NCBI GenBank assembly: GCA_022559845.1
Contig: CM040125.1
Coordinates: 200,486,102 to 200,550,101, forward strand
Source: Amorphophallus konjac
Lineage: Eukaryota; Streptophyta; Magnoliopsida; Alismatales; Araceae
Reading direction: 5' to 3'
Length of the DNA stretch: 64,000 nucleotides
In this document: positions 43,847 to 53,995 of the stretch, one piece after another
Layout: every line of letters begins with the position of its first letter
Numbering within the stretch: position 1 is the first letter of the stretch
The notes under the pieces: generated by a model
What the model was told of the DNA's origin: nothing
The model's input: only the letters and a program-made list of their open reading frames with translations
The model's database searches: none
Made by a program: the position numbers and the translations under genes

Positions 43847-46800
43847 TTGAATGCTCAGGTGGCAAGACTGGCTTACCAGCAAAAGAGCCAGGACAAATTG
43901 ATACTCCAACCTGAGCCACAAAGGCATAGCCCAGAGGAGATGAAGCAAGTGGTCCAAGACTACTTCCATTACCTAGGGAACTCTGCCCTAGGTCAACAAA
44001 GATTGTCCCGTGCTTTGGGCACCATGGATGAAGAAGAAGAAGAAACTCTGCAAGAAATGATAATCGGAGTCTCCTCCTCCGATTCAAATGATTATGAAGA
44101 AGGCTTCAGGGCCGGATATGACGAAGAAGACCTCTATAGGGAGGAAGTCAAAGAAAGAGTATCGGTCTTTGACCGACTCGAATACCCCGACCAGGCAAAA
44201 AGAAAAGTTTATAGGCAGAAAAGAAGAATGCAAATCTTCGCCTGTAACATGGCTGGAATTGCCAGGGGGCAAGGCATGTTACCAATTCAGCCGGATGAGT
44301 TGCTCAGGCTGGCAACCAGACCTGGTCCCGTCACAAGAAGAAGCCAGGCAGCCAAAGATAAGATGAAAGCTGATGATGTAGCCCGCAGAGTTACCACTAT
44401 GACAGTCAACGTGGTGACAGCGGAAGAAGGGGATAATCCCTTCATTGATGATGCTGAAGGGACTTCAGAAGATATACAGATCCCATCAACCCTGGATCCC
44501 ATGATCCAGATGATGTTTAGAAGATATCAGCAGGAGATCAGTGCGCTCAGAAGACAGCTCAATGAGAGACATGAAGCTACGCCGGTCTCCAAACAAGCCG
44601 AGCCTGTGGGGCAAACTTCCAGCTCTACAGAAACGGCTGTCCCTGCTAATCCTCTCCTGGCTGATAAGGGCAAAGCACCGAGCCAACCTACTCCACAGCA
44701 GACAGTGGCTCAGCCCTCTATATCTCAGACGCAGCCTGCCGCTCCCATCTTGTGCGCAACTGTGATGACGACTCCTCACAGCCAGCAACAAGCTCATTTC
44801 TTCCCAGAAGAGGTAGATCCAGCTATAGCCCACAAAATGATGATAGAAAGAATTGTGGAGATGAAGCTGTCTGAGAAGACCGGTGATGGTGTAAGTACCT
44901 ATGACGTGTACAAAGTACCGTATCCTCCCCAGTATGCTGCTAAAAGACTACCCCCAGGCGTCAGTAAGCCGCCAAAATTTGAGAAATTCAATGGCCAGGG
45001 CTCCCCCAGGGAGCACATAGCTTACTACACCACAATTATGGGCGATTTGGCAGCCGACGAAGCTTATCTGCTCAAATTCTTTGGCTCATCCCTCACTGGG
45101 TTAGCCTTTGAATGGTATTCGAGCCTGCCAGCTGGGTCGGTGGTTGACTGGCCTGATATGCAGAGAAAGTTCCGTGATAGATTTCATGTCACAGAAAGAG
45201 AGATCACTATAGCAGAACTATATGCAACCAAGCAGAAACAGGATGAGACAGCACTAGATTACATCAAAAGGTGGAGGAACTTAGCTATGAGATGCAGAAG
45301 ACCTCCTCATCAAGAAGATGCAGTGCAGATATGTAAACAAAGCCTCAGGAGAGAGGTGCTAGAAAAGATGATCGGTGCAGATGTCAGAACATTTGACCGA
45401 CTGAACAATATAGTGGCCGAGGTCGAGACGTTCTTGTCCAAGCGTCCGACTGCCAATGCTCCCACTATGCTGAAGGGAAAATCCAATGATCGACGGCCAT
45501 CACATTCTGAGGTCAACACCGTCGATTTCAGGACCTTTGAACAACAAAAAGGGAAGAAAGGGGCAGATGAAGCTCTCCCGATGGCAGACACAGCAGAAAG
45601 AAAAGATAAGGTCTCTCTGAGAGACAAGATGAAAAAGGCTTACTCTTTTCCCAAGGATAAGATGGCAGCACTATTTAACTGGGCCTATAAGTTCAATAAG
45701 GTAACATTGCCTGAACCGAAGAGACAGGAAGATGCGGAAAAGAAAGATGATCCGCTGTTCTGTCTATTTCACCGTGCGCTGGGGCACGCGATTGAGGACT
45801 ATTATGTCTTAAAATATATCATGGAAGGAATGGTTAAGAAGGGTGAGCTACAGCTGGGAGATTACCAGGTGAAGCCGCCTCGTCCACATGAGCCTCCACC
45901 TTGGAGAATGGCTGCCAATATGATCTCAGTCTACCAACAGCTGCCCAAGGAAGCCGCTGAAGAATGCACCAGGCATACCTATGAAGCTTGCTTCCTCACC
46001 CCACAGAAAGATCAGGAGGGATGGCAGATGATACCCATAAAGAGCAGAAAGAAGATTCCTGCAGCCAGTACCAGCGGAGTAGTTATCCGAGGTGTTACCC
46101 CAAGGCCCGAGCCGCCTCCAATAAAGCCAATATGGCATACAGCTGAGACCGGACCAGTCATCCGGATCCCTACTCACAACCGGAGGAGACAAACTCCCCT
46201 CCCTACGCATAAAGAAGTAAGCCCTGCAGCCAGGCGTCTGCAGCAATATATTAATGAGCTTGATGAGTACGAGCAGAAGAAGCCCAAGCATCTGCTGATG
46301 AAAGACTGTATACTCTGGGAACAACTCGAAGAATTGAAAATCAAAGAGCAGCCAGAGGCAGAACAAGAAAAAGCTGAGAATGAACCCTTCTGGGGGCAGG
46401 AGCTAGCAAAGACAAATTCCCAGAAGAAGAAGAGACGACCCAAGTCCAAAAAGGAGAAGAAAGTCGTGACAGTACAGTGCAATACACTGTCGGTACTCTT
46501 TTCCTTGCTCGGGGAGAATGATGAGGATGAAGCATCAAATGCCCCGCTAGAAGCCAACCATGCTGAGGCCTCTACCTCAGCCCATGCAACACGTTCTGGG
46601 AGAAGATGGGGACGCCCACCACCAGCTAACCATAACATCATGTTCAGAGGGGAGCAACCCTATCAGATCCCGGAACCAGAGATGCGAGGCGTCCAGGTTC
46701 CTCCCCCTGCCAGCTTATACCAGGAGGGAAGAAAAGCAGATGAAGCCCCTTCATTCCTGGAATTTCTGTCCAGTTTGGAGAACGAACAGTCAGTGCAGGT

Positions 46801-48685
46801 TATGCCAGCTACAAACAACAAGTGCCAGCAGTCGACAGATAGAAAGCAGAAGCAGCATGAAGAAAATGAAAGAAGTAACCCTTTAGCAAAGCCAAGGGCC
46901 GTTGCTACAGAAGAAACATCCCAGGGAATCGACCTGGAGGATGAAACTGGCGCCAGACATCAAAGGCCACAGGCACCACATGAACCTCCAAGACCCCGTT
47001 GGGTGGAGGAGATGAGGCTATCCAATGTCTGGGTGGGTAGCCGGATCGTGAGAATGCTGAAGAAGCTCCCTACCATGTTTTCCATCTGGGAGATCCTCTC
47101 TCTGAGTGAAGAAGCCCACCAAGCCATCATTGATGCCTTGCAGTCGCCGGCACAATATGAAGCACTCTTGACAGAAGTGAATTCTGGGCCCTCGATCACG
47201 TTCACAGAAGATGATATGTTGATCCCGAATTCCGGTCATAACAGACCGTTGTATATGAGGGGTTCCCTGAACTGTCAGCCATTGAGCAGGATATTGATAG
47301 ATCCCGGGGCCACTATGAATATTCTCCTGTACCACATTTACCAGAAATATTACTTTGATCTGCAGCTTACCAAAGTCAGAGATATGAAGATTGCGGGATT
47401 TAACCAGAAATGTGAAACACCTCTCGGGGTGGCTGATTTCAACCTCACACTGGGCGACCTCACTACCGTGGTACGATTCTATGTAATTGACTCCAACACC
47501 ATGTATAAGGCCCTGCTGGGAAGACCGTGGCTGCACGAATATCAGATAGTGCCATCCACGCTACACCAATGCATAAAATACTGCCATGAAGGAAAAGAAG
47601 AAAGGGTGTTTGCAGACCTACATCCCTTCGAAGTGTTCGAGTGCCATATGCTCGATGCATCCTATTACACCGAGGTGTCACAGAAGGACGAAGAAAGAGA
47701 GGCTGTGGTCAGCCAGAAGAAGCCGGTGACAAAGACAAAAAGTTGGTCTCCGCCGCCACCCAAGGGCTACATTAAAAAGCATGAGGTATCCCACATCTCC
47801 TATGCTGGAGACTTTGCTCGGATAACTCCTCCTAGCATCCGCTCGGATGATACTGATGAAGAAATGAAACAAAAGTACACTCAGGTGGAGGTGCCGCAGG
47901 GTTTATTTAAACCCATCGTCAGCCTTGAGTACCAAACGGTGCTACCACTGAATACTATGGAAATCCCTCGCTTCTGCGAACCTCCTATTATATTCTACAC
48001 CGGGGAGCCAGTCGAAGAAGATGATCGAGACTGTATGGCCCCTGAAGAAGCTGCAAACCTGATGGTACCAATTACATGCTTGGATTATACTACCCAACGG
48101 GTTTCACAAATGTTCTCTAAGATGCAGATGCCGTCACTACAGCCTGCTGCCCAGAAGAAAGCATTCAAGGAGCTATGGGATCCGCCTCGAGATAACAAGG
48201 AACTGAGGAAGATCACACAGCACCCGGGACTGGGTTATACCCTGCAAGAATACTATGAAGCCGAGGTGGATGTCATCTCTGCCTTCTACCAGAATGAAGA
48301 TCCCCCTGAAGTGGGGTATGATCAATACCCCTTTGAAGATGAAGAAATTATGTATCAATCCATAACAGACAATGAAGCCCAAGACAACCAGTCAGAGGCA
48401 AGGATGTCTGATGAAACTAAGAAGGGTTGGTGTTGGGAGAATCCATCTTGCAAAGAGGATCTGTTCCAGGCCGAAGCACAATTTGACACGGGAACCCCGG
48501 ATGAAGACCAAGTAGCCAAAGAGCTGAGAGAATGTCTAGAGTTTGAACGCATTCTAGAAGAATTCCGGGCTCTACAGAATGATGACCTGTCAAGGGAGCC
48601 CACATCAGAAGAGCCTCTAAGAACGGAAGAGTCTACTTCTGAATTTCCTGGTGAACTAGCCTCGTCCTCGGGACAGACTGAATAG
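43847..48685 (+). CDS. Element D gag and protease segment (1612 codons open)
   Basis: The largest open piece of the polyprotein. A coiled-coil-like RRYQQEISALRRQLNER lies near residue 225. The gag core spans about residues 370-535 (PPKFEKFNG, FFGSSLTGLAFEWYSSLP, DWPDMQRKFRDRF, QICKQSLRREV). Near 638-655 is FCLFHRALGHAIEDY, a C-x2-H-x5-H knuckle-like motif whose last Cys is Tyr. A Lys/Glu-rich linker follows. The aspartic protease is centred on residue 1149 (47291: ILIDPGATMNIL, with D-P-G where D-[ST/G]-G is usual) and ends with LLGRPWLHEY. The remainder is acidic and precedes the polymerase. It ends at a TAG, after which the same frame continues. Confidence 0.85.
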   Translation: MNAQVARLAYQQKSQDKLILQPEPQRHSPEEMKQVVQDYFHYLGNSALGQQRLSRALGTMDEEEEETLQEMIIGVSSSDSNDYEEGFRAGYDEEDLYREEVKERVSVFDRLEYPDQAKRKVYRQKRRMQIFACNMAGIARGQGMLPIQPDELLRLATRPGPVTRRSQAAKDKMKADDVARRVTTMTVNVVTAEEGDNPFIDDAEGTSEDIQIPSTLDPMIQMMFRRYQQEISALRRQLNERHEATPVSKQAEPVGQTSSSTETAVPANPLLADKGKAPSQPTPQQTVAQPSISQTQPAAPILCATVMTTPHSQQQAHFFPEEVDPAIAHKMMIERIVEMKLSEKTGDGVSTYDVYKVPYPPQYAAKRLPPGVSKPPKFEKFNGQGSPREHIAYYTTIMGDLAADEAYLLKFFGSSLTGLAFEWYSSLPAGSVVDWPDMQRKFRDRFHVTEREITIAELYATKQKQDETALDYIKRWRNLAMRCRRPPHQEDAVQICKQSLRREVLEKMIGADVRTFDRLNNIVAEVETFLSKRPTANAPTMLKGKSNDRRPSHSEVNTVDFRTFEQQKGKKGADEALPMADTAERKDKVSLRDKMKKAYSFPKDKMAALFNWAYKFNKVTLPEPKRQEDAEKKDDPLFCLFHRALGHAIEDYYVLKYIMEGMVKKGELQLGDYQVKPPRPHEPPPWRMAANMISVYQQLPKEAAEECTRHTYEACFLTPQKDQEGWQMIPIKSRKKIPAASTSGVVIRGVTPRPEPPPIKPIWHTAETGPVIRIPTHNRRRQTPLPTHKEVSPAARRLQQYINELDEYEQKKPKHLLMKDCILWEQLEELKIKEQPEAEQEKAENEPFWGQELAKTNSQKKKRRPKSKKEKKVVTVQCNTLSVLFSLLGENDEDEASNAPLEANHAEASTSAHATRSGRRWGRPPPANHNIMFRGEQPYQIPEPEMRGVQVPPPASLYQEGRKADEAPSFLEFLSSLENEQSVQVMPATNNKCQQSTDRKQKQHEENERSNPLAKPRAVATEETSQGIDLEDETGARHQRPQAPHEPPRPRWVEEMRLSNVWVGSRIVRMLKKLPTMFSIWEILSLSEEAHQAIIDALQSPAQYEALLTEVNSGPSITFTEDDMLIPNSGHNRPLYMRGSLNCQPLSRILIDPGATMNILLYHIYQKYYFDLQLTKVRDMKIAGFNQKCETPLGVADFNLTLGDLTTVVRFYVIDSNTMYKALLGRPWLHEYQIVPSTLHQCIKYCHEGKEERVFADLHPFEVFECHMLDASYYTEVSQKDEEREAVVSQKKPVTKTKSWSPPPPKGYIKKHEVSHISYAGDFARITPPSIRSDDTDEEMKQKYTQVEVPQGLFKPIVSLEYQTVLPLNTMEIPRFCEPPIIFYTGEPVEEDDRDCMAPEEAANLMVPITCLDYTTQRVSQMFSKMQMPSLQPAAQKKAFKELWDPPRDNKELRKITQHPGLGYTLQEYYEAEVDVISAFYQNEDPPEVGYDQYPFEDEEIMYQSITDNEAQDNQSEARMSDETKKGWCWENPSCKEDLFQAEAQFDTGTPDEDQVAKELRECLEFERILEEFRALQNDDLSREPTSEEPLRTEESTSEFPGELASSSGQTE

Positions 48686-48988
48686 AATCCAGTAATATTG
48701 GCCCTATATGATGCACCAGCATCCGCTGATGACCAATATGATGAAACAGAGGAGCATGAAACTGAAGAAGATTACATCCCGGGAGGCTTTATTGATTTGC
48801 AAGAAGCCCCGCCCGAAGTCGAAGACGGAGGCCAAGCCACCGTCGATGAGCTGATAGAGATAAATTTGGGGTCCGCAGATGAACCAAGACCGACATTCCT
48901 CAGCGCACTGCTGGAGCCAGATGTCAGGGAGCAATATATACAGTTCTTGAAAGAATTCTGAGACTATTTTGCATGGACATATGATGAG
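48686..48988 (+). pseudogene. Protease-RT connector of element D
   Basis: Same frame as its neighbours, open from 48686 to TGA 48959-48961. It is acidic, then has the PTFLSALLEP-like segment and, beyond the TGA, DYFAWTYDEMPG, a block found just before the reverse transcriptase in many plant Gypsy elements. Confidence 0.75.
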
Positions 48989-50119
48989 ATGCCGGGAGTG
49001 AGCTCTGACGTGGCACAGCACCGATTGGCAATAAACCCAGAAGCTAACCCTATAAAGCAACCTTCCAGGAGAATGCGTCCTGAACTGATAAATCAGATTA
49101 ACAAAGAGGTTGATAAGCTGATTGATGTGGGGTTTGTCGAAGAAAACCAGTATACCACATGGCTAGCCAATATAGTGCCCGTAAAAAAGAAGAATGGGCA
49201 GATCAGAATATGTGTTGACTTCCGGGACCTTAATAAGGCTTGCCCGAAAGATGATTTCCCGGTGCCGATCACTGAAGTCATGATTGATGCAACTACTGGT
49301 CATGAAGCATTGTCATTCATGGATGGGTCATCCGGATACAACCAGATCTGGATTGCTGAAGAAGACAGAGTGCACACTGCATTCCGCACCCCGAAGGGGA
49401 TATTTCATTATAAAAGAATGTCGTTCGGCCTTAAGAATGCCGGCGCTACCTATCAAAGAGCTATGATAAAGATCTTTGATGATTTTCTCTTCAAGAAAGT
49501 GGAGTGCTACATTGATGACCTGGTGGTGAAAACCAGCAGAAGAGAAGATCATCTGCAAGACCTGAGGATAGTGTTCCAGAGGCTGCGCAAATATGAGCTC
49601 AAGATGAATCCTATGAAATGTGCCTTCGGCGTGTCCAGTGGAAAATTCCTTGGGTTCATTGTCCGTCATAGGGGCATTGAGATCGACCCATCCAAGATTA
49701 AAGCTATCCAGGAGCTCCCTCCACCAAGGAATCTCCACGAGCTGAGATCTCTACAAGGGCGTTTGGCCTATATCCGACGATTCATATCAAATCTGTCGGG
49801 GAGATGCCACCCTTTTCACAAGCTCATGATGAAAGATGTACCGTTCCTATGGGACGATGGCTGTCAGGAAGCCTTTGAGAAGTTGAAAGAATATCTCAAG
49901 ACCCCTCCAGTGCTGGGGGCACCTATTAAGGGCAAACCCCTGATACTGTACATTGCAGCCACACACTGTTCCCTGGGGGCAATGCTAGCACAGATAAATG
50001 AAGAAGGTAAAGAGCATGCGCTATACTACCTGAGTAGGAGGTTGATCAGAACCGAAGAAAGCTACAGCTACATAGAAAAGACATGCTTAGCGCTAGTCTT
50101 TGCCATCAAGAAGCTCTGA
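48989..50119 (+). CDS. Element D reverse transcriptase and first RNase H
   Basis: 376 open codons. Reverse transcriptase motifs in order: a fingers segment (RRMRPELI, GFVEENQYTTWLANIVPVKK), the first catalytic block (ICVDFRDLNKACPKDDFP), FMDGSSGYNQI, FGLKNAGATYQR, and the catalytic YIDD at 49508-49519, followed by the thumb (KCAFGVSSGKFLGF). The first RNase H (about 49860-50119) reads LILYIAATHCSLGAML, where the usual TDAS aspartate is missing, so this domain is probably inactive, as described for Tat elements that carry a second RNase H. It ends at TGA 50117; homology continues in frame (HYMLSHEVRLISAADPLKYI). Confidence 0.88.
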   Translation: MPGVSSDVAQHRLAINPEANPIKQPSRRMRPELINQINKEVDKLIDVGFVEENQYTTWLANIVPVKKKNGQIRICVDFRDLNKACPKDDFPVPITEVMIDATTGHEALSFMDGSSGYNQIWIAEEDRVHTAFRTPKGIFHYKRMSFGLKNAGATYQRAMIKIFDDFLFKKVECYIDDLVVKTSRREDHLQDLRIVFQRLRKYELKMNPMKCAFGVSSGKFLGFIVRHRGIEIDPSKIKAIQELPPPRNLHELRSLQGRLAYIRRFISNLSGRCHPFHKLMMKDVPFLWDDGCQEAFEKLKEYLKTPPVLGAPIKGKPLILYIAATHCSLGAMLAQINEEGKEHALYYLSRRLIRTEESYSYIEKTCLALVFAIKKL

Positions 50120-50800
50120 CACTATATGTTGTCACATGAAGTCAGATTGATATCTGCAGCAGATCCGCTCAAATACATATTGACTCAGCCGGTACTGAAG
50201 GGCCGATTCGGTAAATGGGTAGTAATTCTGATGGAATTCGATATTACCTACACACCCCAGAGGGTGATAAAAGGACAGGCCGTGGCCGATTTCTTTGCAG
50301 AGCATCCTGTGCCGGAAAATGATACGTTGGGGACCGAATTACCCGATGATGAGACACTCGAGGCCTGTCAAGCTCAGCCAGTTATGTGGCAACTGTTCTT
50401 TGATGGAGCATCTAGAACGGAGACAGATTCTGATGGAAAAACCAGAATACGGGCCGGAGCCGGTATTGTGCTAAAATCACCAGAAGAGGAGGTGGTACAT
50501 ACTTCCTGGTAATAAACAAGCCATGCGCCAACAATGAAGCCGAGTATGAAGCTCTGATAATCGGACTGCATGTCAGCCTCAACATGGGTATCCGAATGTT
50601 GCAAGTATTCGGGGATTCAATGTTGATAATAAAACAAATTCAAGGGGAGTTTGAGGTGCGAAAGCCAGAGCTGAATCCCTATCACCAAAAAGCTGTGAGC
50701 CTTATGGCGAAATTCTATCATATCGAACTCAAACATGTGGGCCGTGGACATAATGCCCAGGCTGATGCATTGGCAAAGCTGGCCAGTTCACTAGCAGTCC
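50120..50800 (+). pseudogene. RNase H tail and archaeal-type RNase H (aRNH) of element D
   Basis: Frame 2 continues to a frameshift near 50500-50510 (TAA at 50510 is a consequence), and frame 1 carries on. The second RNase H starts WQLFFDGAS (catalytic Asp at 50402), then ANNEAEYEAL (Glu near 50535-50543), VFGDSMLI (Asp at 50614) and HNAQADALA (Asp at 50764), giving a full D-E-D-D set. This extra, archaeal-like RNase H is a hallmark of the Tat lineage. The frameshift lies between the first and second catalytic residues. Confidence 0.82.
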
Positions 50801-52197
50801 CGCCGAATGAGACTCTGAACATTGTTGTTATAAACCGGCGGCAGGTCCCTAGCATGCTAGAAGGGTGCCCCGAAGAAGAAGAAGTTGCTACTATCAGCAC
50901 AGTACAAGCATCTGATTGGAGACAGCACTTTCTACAGTGGTTTCTGCACCAACAGCTGCCGCAAAAGAGAGAAGAAAAGATGAAGCTTCTGAGGATTAAA
51001 GATTCTTATGAACTCAGAAATGGGACTCTATTCCGAATAATGGCAGATGCACGCAAGAAGATTCTGCTCCGCTGCCTGTCCACTGAGGAAGCTTGGCAAG
51101 CGATGAAAGAAACACATGCTGGGACAGCAGGTGCCCACCAGGCCGGTCCCAAGATGAAGATAGAGATTAAGAAGCTGGGCTACTACTGGCCCACCATGTT
51201 CGAAGACTGCTGTCAATTTGCAAAATCATGCCAGAAGTGTCAAGAGCATGCTACTGTGCCTAGAAGGCCACCCACAACTCTGCACCCTACAATCCCTAGC
51301 TGGCCGTTTGCACAATGGGGAACTGATGTAGTCGGGCCATTGCCAACTTCCTCGGCCGGACATAAGTACATACTGGCCATAACAGATTACTTCTCCCGAT
51401 GGGCGGAAGCTATAGCATTAAGAGAAGTGACTGGTGAGCTGGTCTCCAGATTCATCAAGCAAAACATTATCTTCCGGTTCGGGATCCCCAACCGAATAAT
51501 ATCTGATAATGGAAGTCATTTCAGAAATCAGAAAATCTATCGGCTTGCCAAGAAGTATAATATTGAATGGAGAACCTCCACTCCCTACAATCCACAGGCG
51601 AACGGATTGGCAGAAGCTTTTAATAAGACCTTGTGTACGTTGCTGGCCAAAGTCGTCAGTTCCAACAAGAAGGACTGGGAAGAGAAAATGTATGAAGCTT
51701 TATGGGCATACCGCACCGTCTTCAAAACACCTACAGGGTGCTCACCATACTCATTGGTGTACGGCTCAGAGGCAGTGGTCCCGCTGGAGCTGGAAGTCCC
51801 GTCACTTAGAGTGGCGGTCCAGTATGACCTAGCCCCTGGCGAACAGACTAATACAGAAAGAAGATTACAAGAATTGGCTGAATTGGAAGGGAGGCGCCTC
51901 CAAGCTCAGAAGAATATCCAGATGTATCAGGCCCGCATGGCCACTGCATTCAACAAACTCGTAAAAGGACGAGAATTTAAGAAAGGTGACCTTGTCATGG
52001 TCAAGAAAAGAGAAGTCATGGCGTCCAACCCAAAAGGAAAGCTAAATCCTAATTGGGAAGGTCCTTATATGATACATAGGGTCTACGAAGGAGGGGCCTA
52101 CATGGTCGTTAACCATCGAGGGGAAATCCAATTCTCACCACTCAACGGTAGACACCTAAAGCTGTATCATGCTGCCCAACCAATATTCCCCGAGTAA
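50584..52197 (+). CDS. Element D aRNH end and integrase (537 codons open)
   Basis: The first 70 codons complete the second RNase H. The integrase has the zinc-binding HHCC domain (His at 51115 in ETHAGTAGAH, then CQKC near 51229) and the catalytic triad: Asp at 51325 (WGTDVVGPLP), Asp at 51505 (IISDNGSHF) and Glu at 51613 (NPQANGLAEAF), with 35 residues between the last two. The C-terminal part has the GDLVMVKKR and NWEGPYMI (GPY) signature. No chromodomain follows, as expected for Tat. The stop TAA at 52195 is a natural end. This is the best preserved enzyme of the element. Confidence 0.9.
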   Translation: MGIRMLQVFGDSMLIIKQIQGEFEVRKPELNPYHQKAVSLMAKFYHIELKHVGRGHNAQADALAKLASSLAVPPNETLNIVVINRRQVPSMLEGCPEEEEVATISTVQASDWRQHFLQWFLHQQLPQKREEKMKLLRIKDSYELRNGTLFRIMADARKKILLRCLSTEEAWQAMKETHAGTAGAHQAGPKMKIEIKKLGYYWPTMFEDCCQFAKSCQKCQEHATVPRRPPTTLHPTIPSWPFAQWGTDVVGPLPTSSAGHKYILAITDYFSRWAEAIALREVTGELVSRFIKQNIIFRFGIPNRIISDNGSHFRNQKIYRLAKKYNIEWRTSTPYNPQANGLAEAFNKTLCTLLAKVVSSNKKDWEEKMYEALWAYRTVFKTPTGCSPYSLVYGSEAVVPLELEVPSLRVAVQYDLAPGEQTNTERRLQELAELEGRRLQAQKNIQMYQARMATAFNKLVKGREFKKGDLVMVKKREVMASNPKGKLNPNWEGPYMIHRVYEGGAYMVVNHRGEIQFSPLNGRHLKLYHAAQPIFPE

Positions 52198-52205
52198 TCG
52201 GGCAA

Positions 52206-52585
52206 AAAGCTAACCTCTTCCTTGGTCTAGCGGCACTCCGTCCTAACCGAGCTACCTCTTCCTTGGTCTAGCAGCACTCCGTCCTAACCGAGCTAACCTC
52301 TTCCTTGGTCTAGCGGCACTCCACCCTAACCAAGGCACCCTTTTCCTTGGTCTAGCGGCACTCCGTCCTAACCGAGCTACCTCTTCCTTGGTCTAGCGGC
52401 ACTCTGTCCTAACCAAGCTACCCTTCTCCTTGGTCTAGCGGCACTCCGCCCTAACCAAGCTACCCTTCTCCTTGGTCTAGTGGCACTCCGCCCTAACCAA
52501 GCTACCTCCTCCTTGGTCTAGCGGCACTCCGCCCTATCCAAGCTACCACTCGTCTTGATCTTATGGCATTACGGTCTAACGCCCT
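52206..52585. repeat. Tandem array, 41-42 bp unit, about 8.5 copies
   Basis: Begins nine bases after the integrase stop. Unit: CTACCTCTTCCTTGGTCTAG then CGGCACTCCGTCCTAACCGAG with minor variants. The ninth copy is degenerate. Confidence 0.95.
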
Positions 52586-52632
52586 CTTAACAAAAAAAGA
52601 GAGAGAGAAGAAATGAAAAAGAATATAAAAAT

Positions 52633-52853
52633 GGGGTTAAAAATAAAGATACCCCGCCAGGCTTGTTCAGGCATTTTGAGCAAGAGCAAAAATGGCTAAA
52701 ACCCAGCTGTGGTGAAAACCCGAAAGGGCACTGCAGGTAAAATCGGGTACCCTGCCACGTGAAAATCCGAAAGGGCGCGTGGGCAAAAGCAAGAGGGGGC
52801 TGGCTCCGGTGAAAACCCGAAAGGGCACTTGGGTCAGTAATGTGGTAATTCCA
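52633..52853. repeat. About 220-bp block, left copy of a duplicated pair
   Basis: Near-identical to 54518-54745 (GGGGTTAAAAAT..., CACGTGAAAA, GAAAGGGCGCGTGGGCAAAA, GGGGGCTGGCTCCGGTGAAA). It contains four GTGAAAACCCGAAAGGGC-type subrepeats. The two copies bracket the 126-bp array. Confidence 0.9.
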
Positions 52854-52899
52854 AAGAAAGCCTCATCTCCCATCATAAACTCCTCGTCGATCGACCGGC

Positions 52900-53995
52900 A
52901 CCTCGCCCGATCAACGATTAAACCCACTCAGTATAGACCCTACGTCTATCCTGATAAAACCCCCATTCACCCTATCCAAAGTTCCACCATGGCGAAATTC
53001 ACTATTGATCGATTGGCACACTGCCCGATCAACGATGAAACTTGTCCGGTTTAGACCCTACGTCTATCCCGATGAAACCTATGAATTCCCTTGCATTGGT
53101 ATAAACCCAATACCGATGATGAAACCTGCTATTGATCGATTGGCACATTGCCTGATCAACGATGAAACTTGTCCGGTTTAGACCCTACGTCTATCCCGAT
53201 GAAACCTATGAAATCCTTGCATTGGTATAAACCCAATACCGATGATGAAACCTGCTATTGATCGATTGGCACACTGCCCGATCAATGATGAAACTTGTCC
53301 GGTTTAAACCCTACGTCTATCCCGATGAAACCTATGAATTCCCTTGCATTGGTATAAACCCAATACCGATGATGAAACCTGCTATTGATCGATTGGCACA
53401 CTGCCCGATCAATGATGAAACTTGTCCGGTTTAGACCCTACGTCTATCCCGATGAAAGCTATGAATTCTCTTGCATTGGTATAAACCCAATACCGATGAT
53501 GAAACCTGCTATTGATCGATTGGCACATTGCCCGATCAACGATGAAACTTGTCCGGTTTAGACCCTACGTCTATCCCGATGAAACCTATGAAATCCTTGC
53601 ATTGGTATAAACCCAATACCGATGATGAAACCTGCTATTGATCGATTGGCACATTGCCCGATCAACGATGAAACTTGTCCGGTTTAGACCCTACGTCTAT
53701 CCCGATGAAATCTATGAAATCCTTGCATTGGTATAAACCCAATACCGATGATAAAACCTGCTATTGATCGATTGGCACACTGCCCGATCAATGATGAAAC
53801 TTGTCCGATTTAGACCCTACGTCTATCCTGATGAAACCTATGAATTCCCTTGCATTGGTATAATACCGATGATGAAACTTCTTGATCGATTGGCACACTG
53901 CCCGATCAGTGATGAAACCTATCCAGTTTAGACCTTACGTCTATCCTGATGAAACCTCTTAAATCCTTACATTGGCATCGACCAAATACCGATGA
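52900..53995. repeat. Tandem array, 126-127 bp unit, about 8 copies
   Basis: Anchor CTATTGATCGATTGGCACA recurs at 53002, 53129, 53255, 53382, 53509, 53635 and 53761, with a shortened unit near 53881. Each unit also has GATGAAACTTGTCCGG, TTTAGACCCTACGTCTATCC and GGTATAAACCCAATACCGAT. The homogeneity of the central units suggests recent unequal exchange. Confidence 0.96.

Larger units (their letters stand above)
42869..52197 (+). pseudogene. Element D gag-pol polyprotein, whole coding region
   Basis: One reading frame runs from the ATG at 42869 (just after a TTTTCAG word) to about 50500, then a one-base shift moves it to the frame ending at the true terminator TAA 52195-52197. It is broken by TAG at 43022, 43421, 43811 and 48683 and TGA at 48959 and 50117. 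Protein similarity to the A gag and to Tat pol continues across every break, so these are mutations and not gene borders. Domain order: N-terminal extension, coiled coil, gag core, knuckle-like motif, basic linker, aspartic protease, reverse transcriptase, RNase H, archaeal-type RNase H, integrase. The element can no longer make a full polyprotein, but much of it is intact. Confidence 0.9.

Noticed and set aside
52206..53995. CRISPR-like array because of regular repeats.
   Set aside because: Units are contiguous without unique spacers, in a plant retrotransposon.
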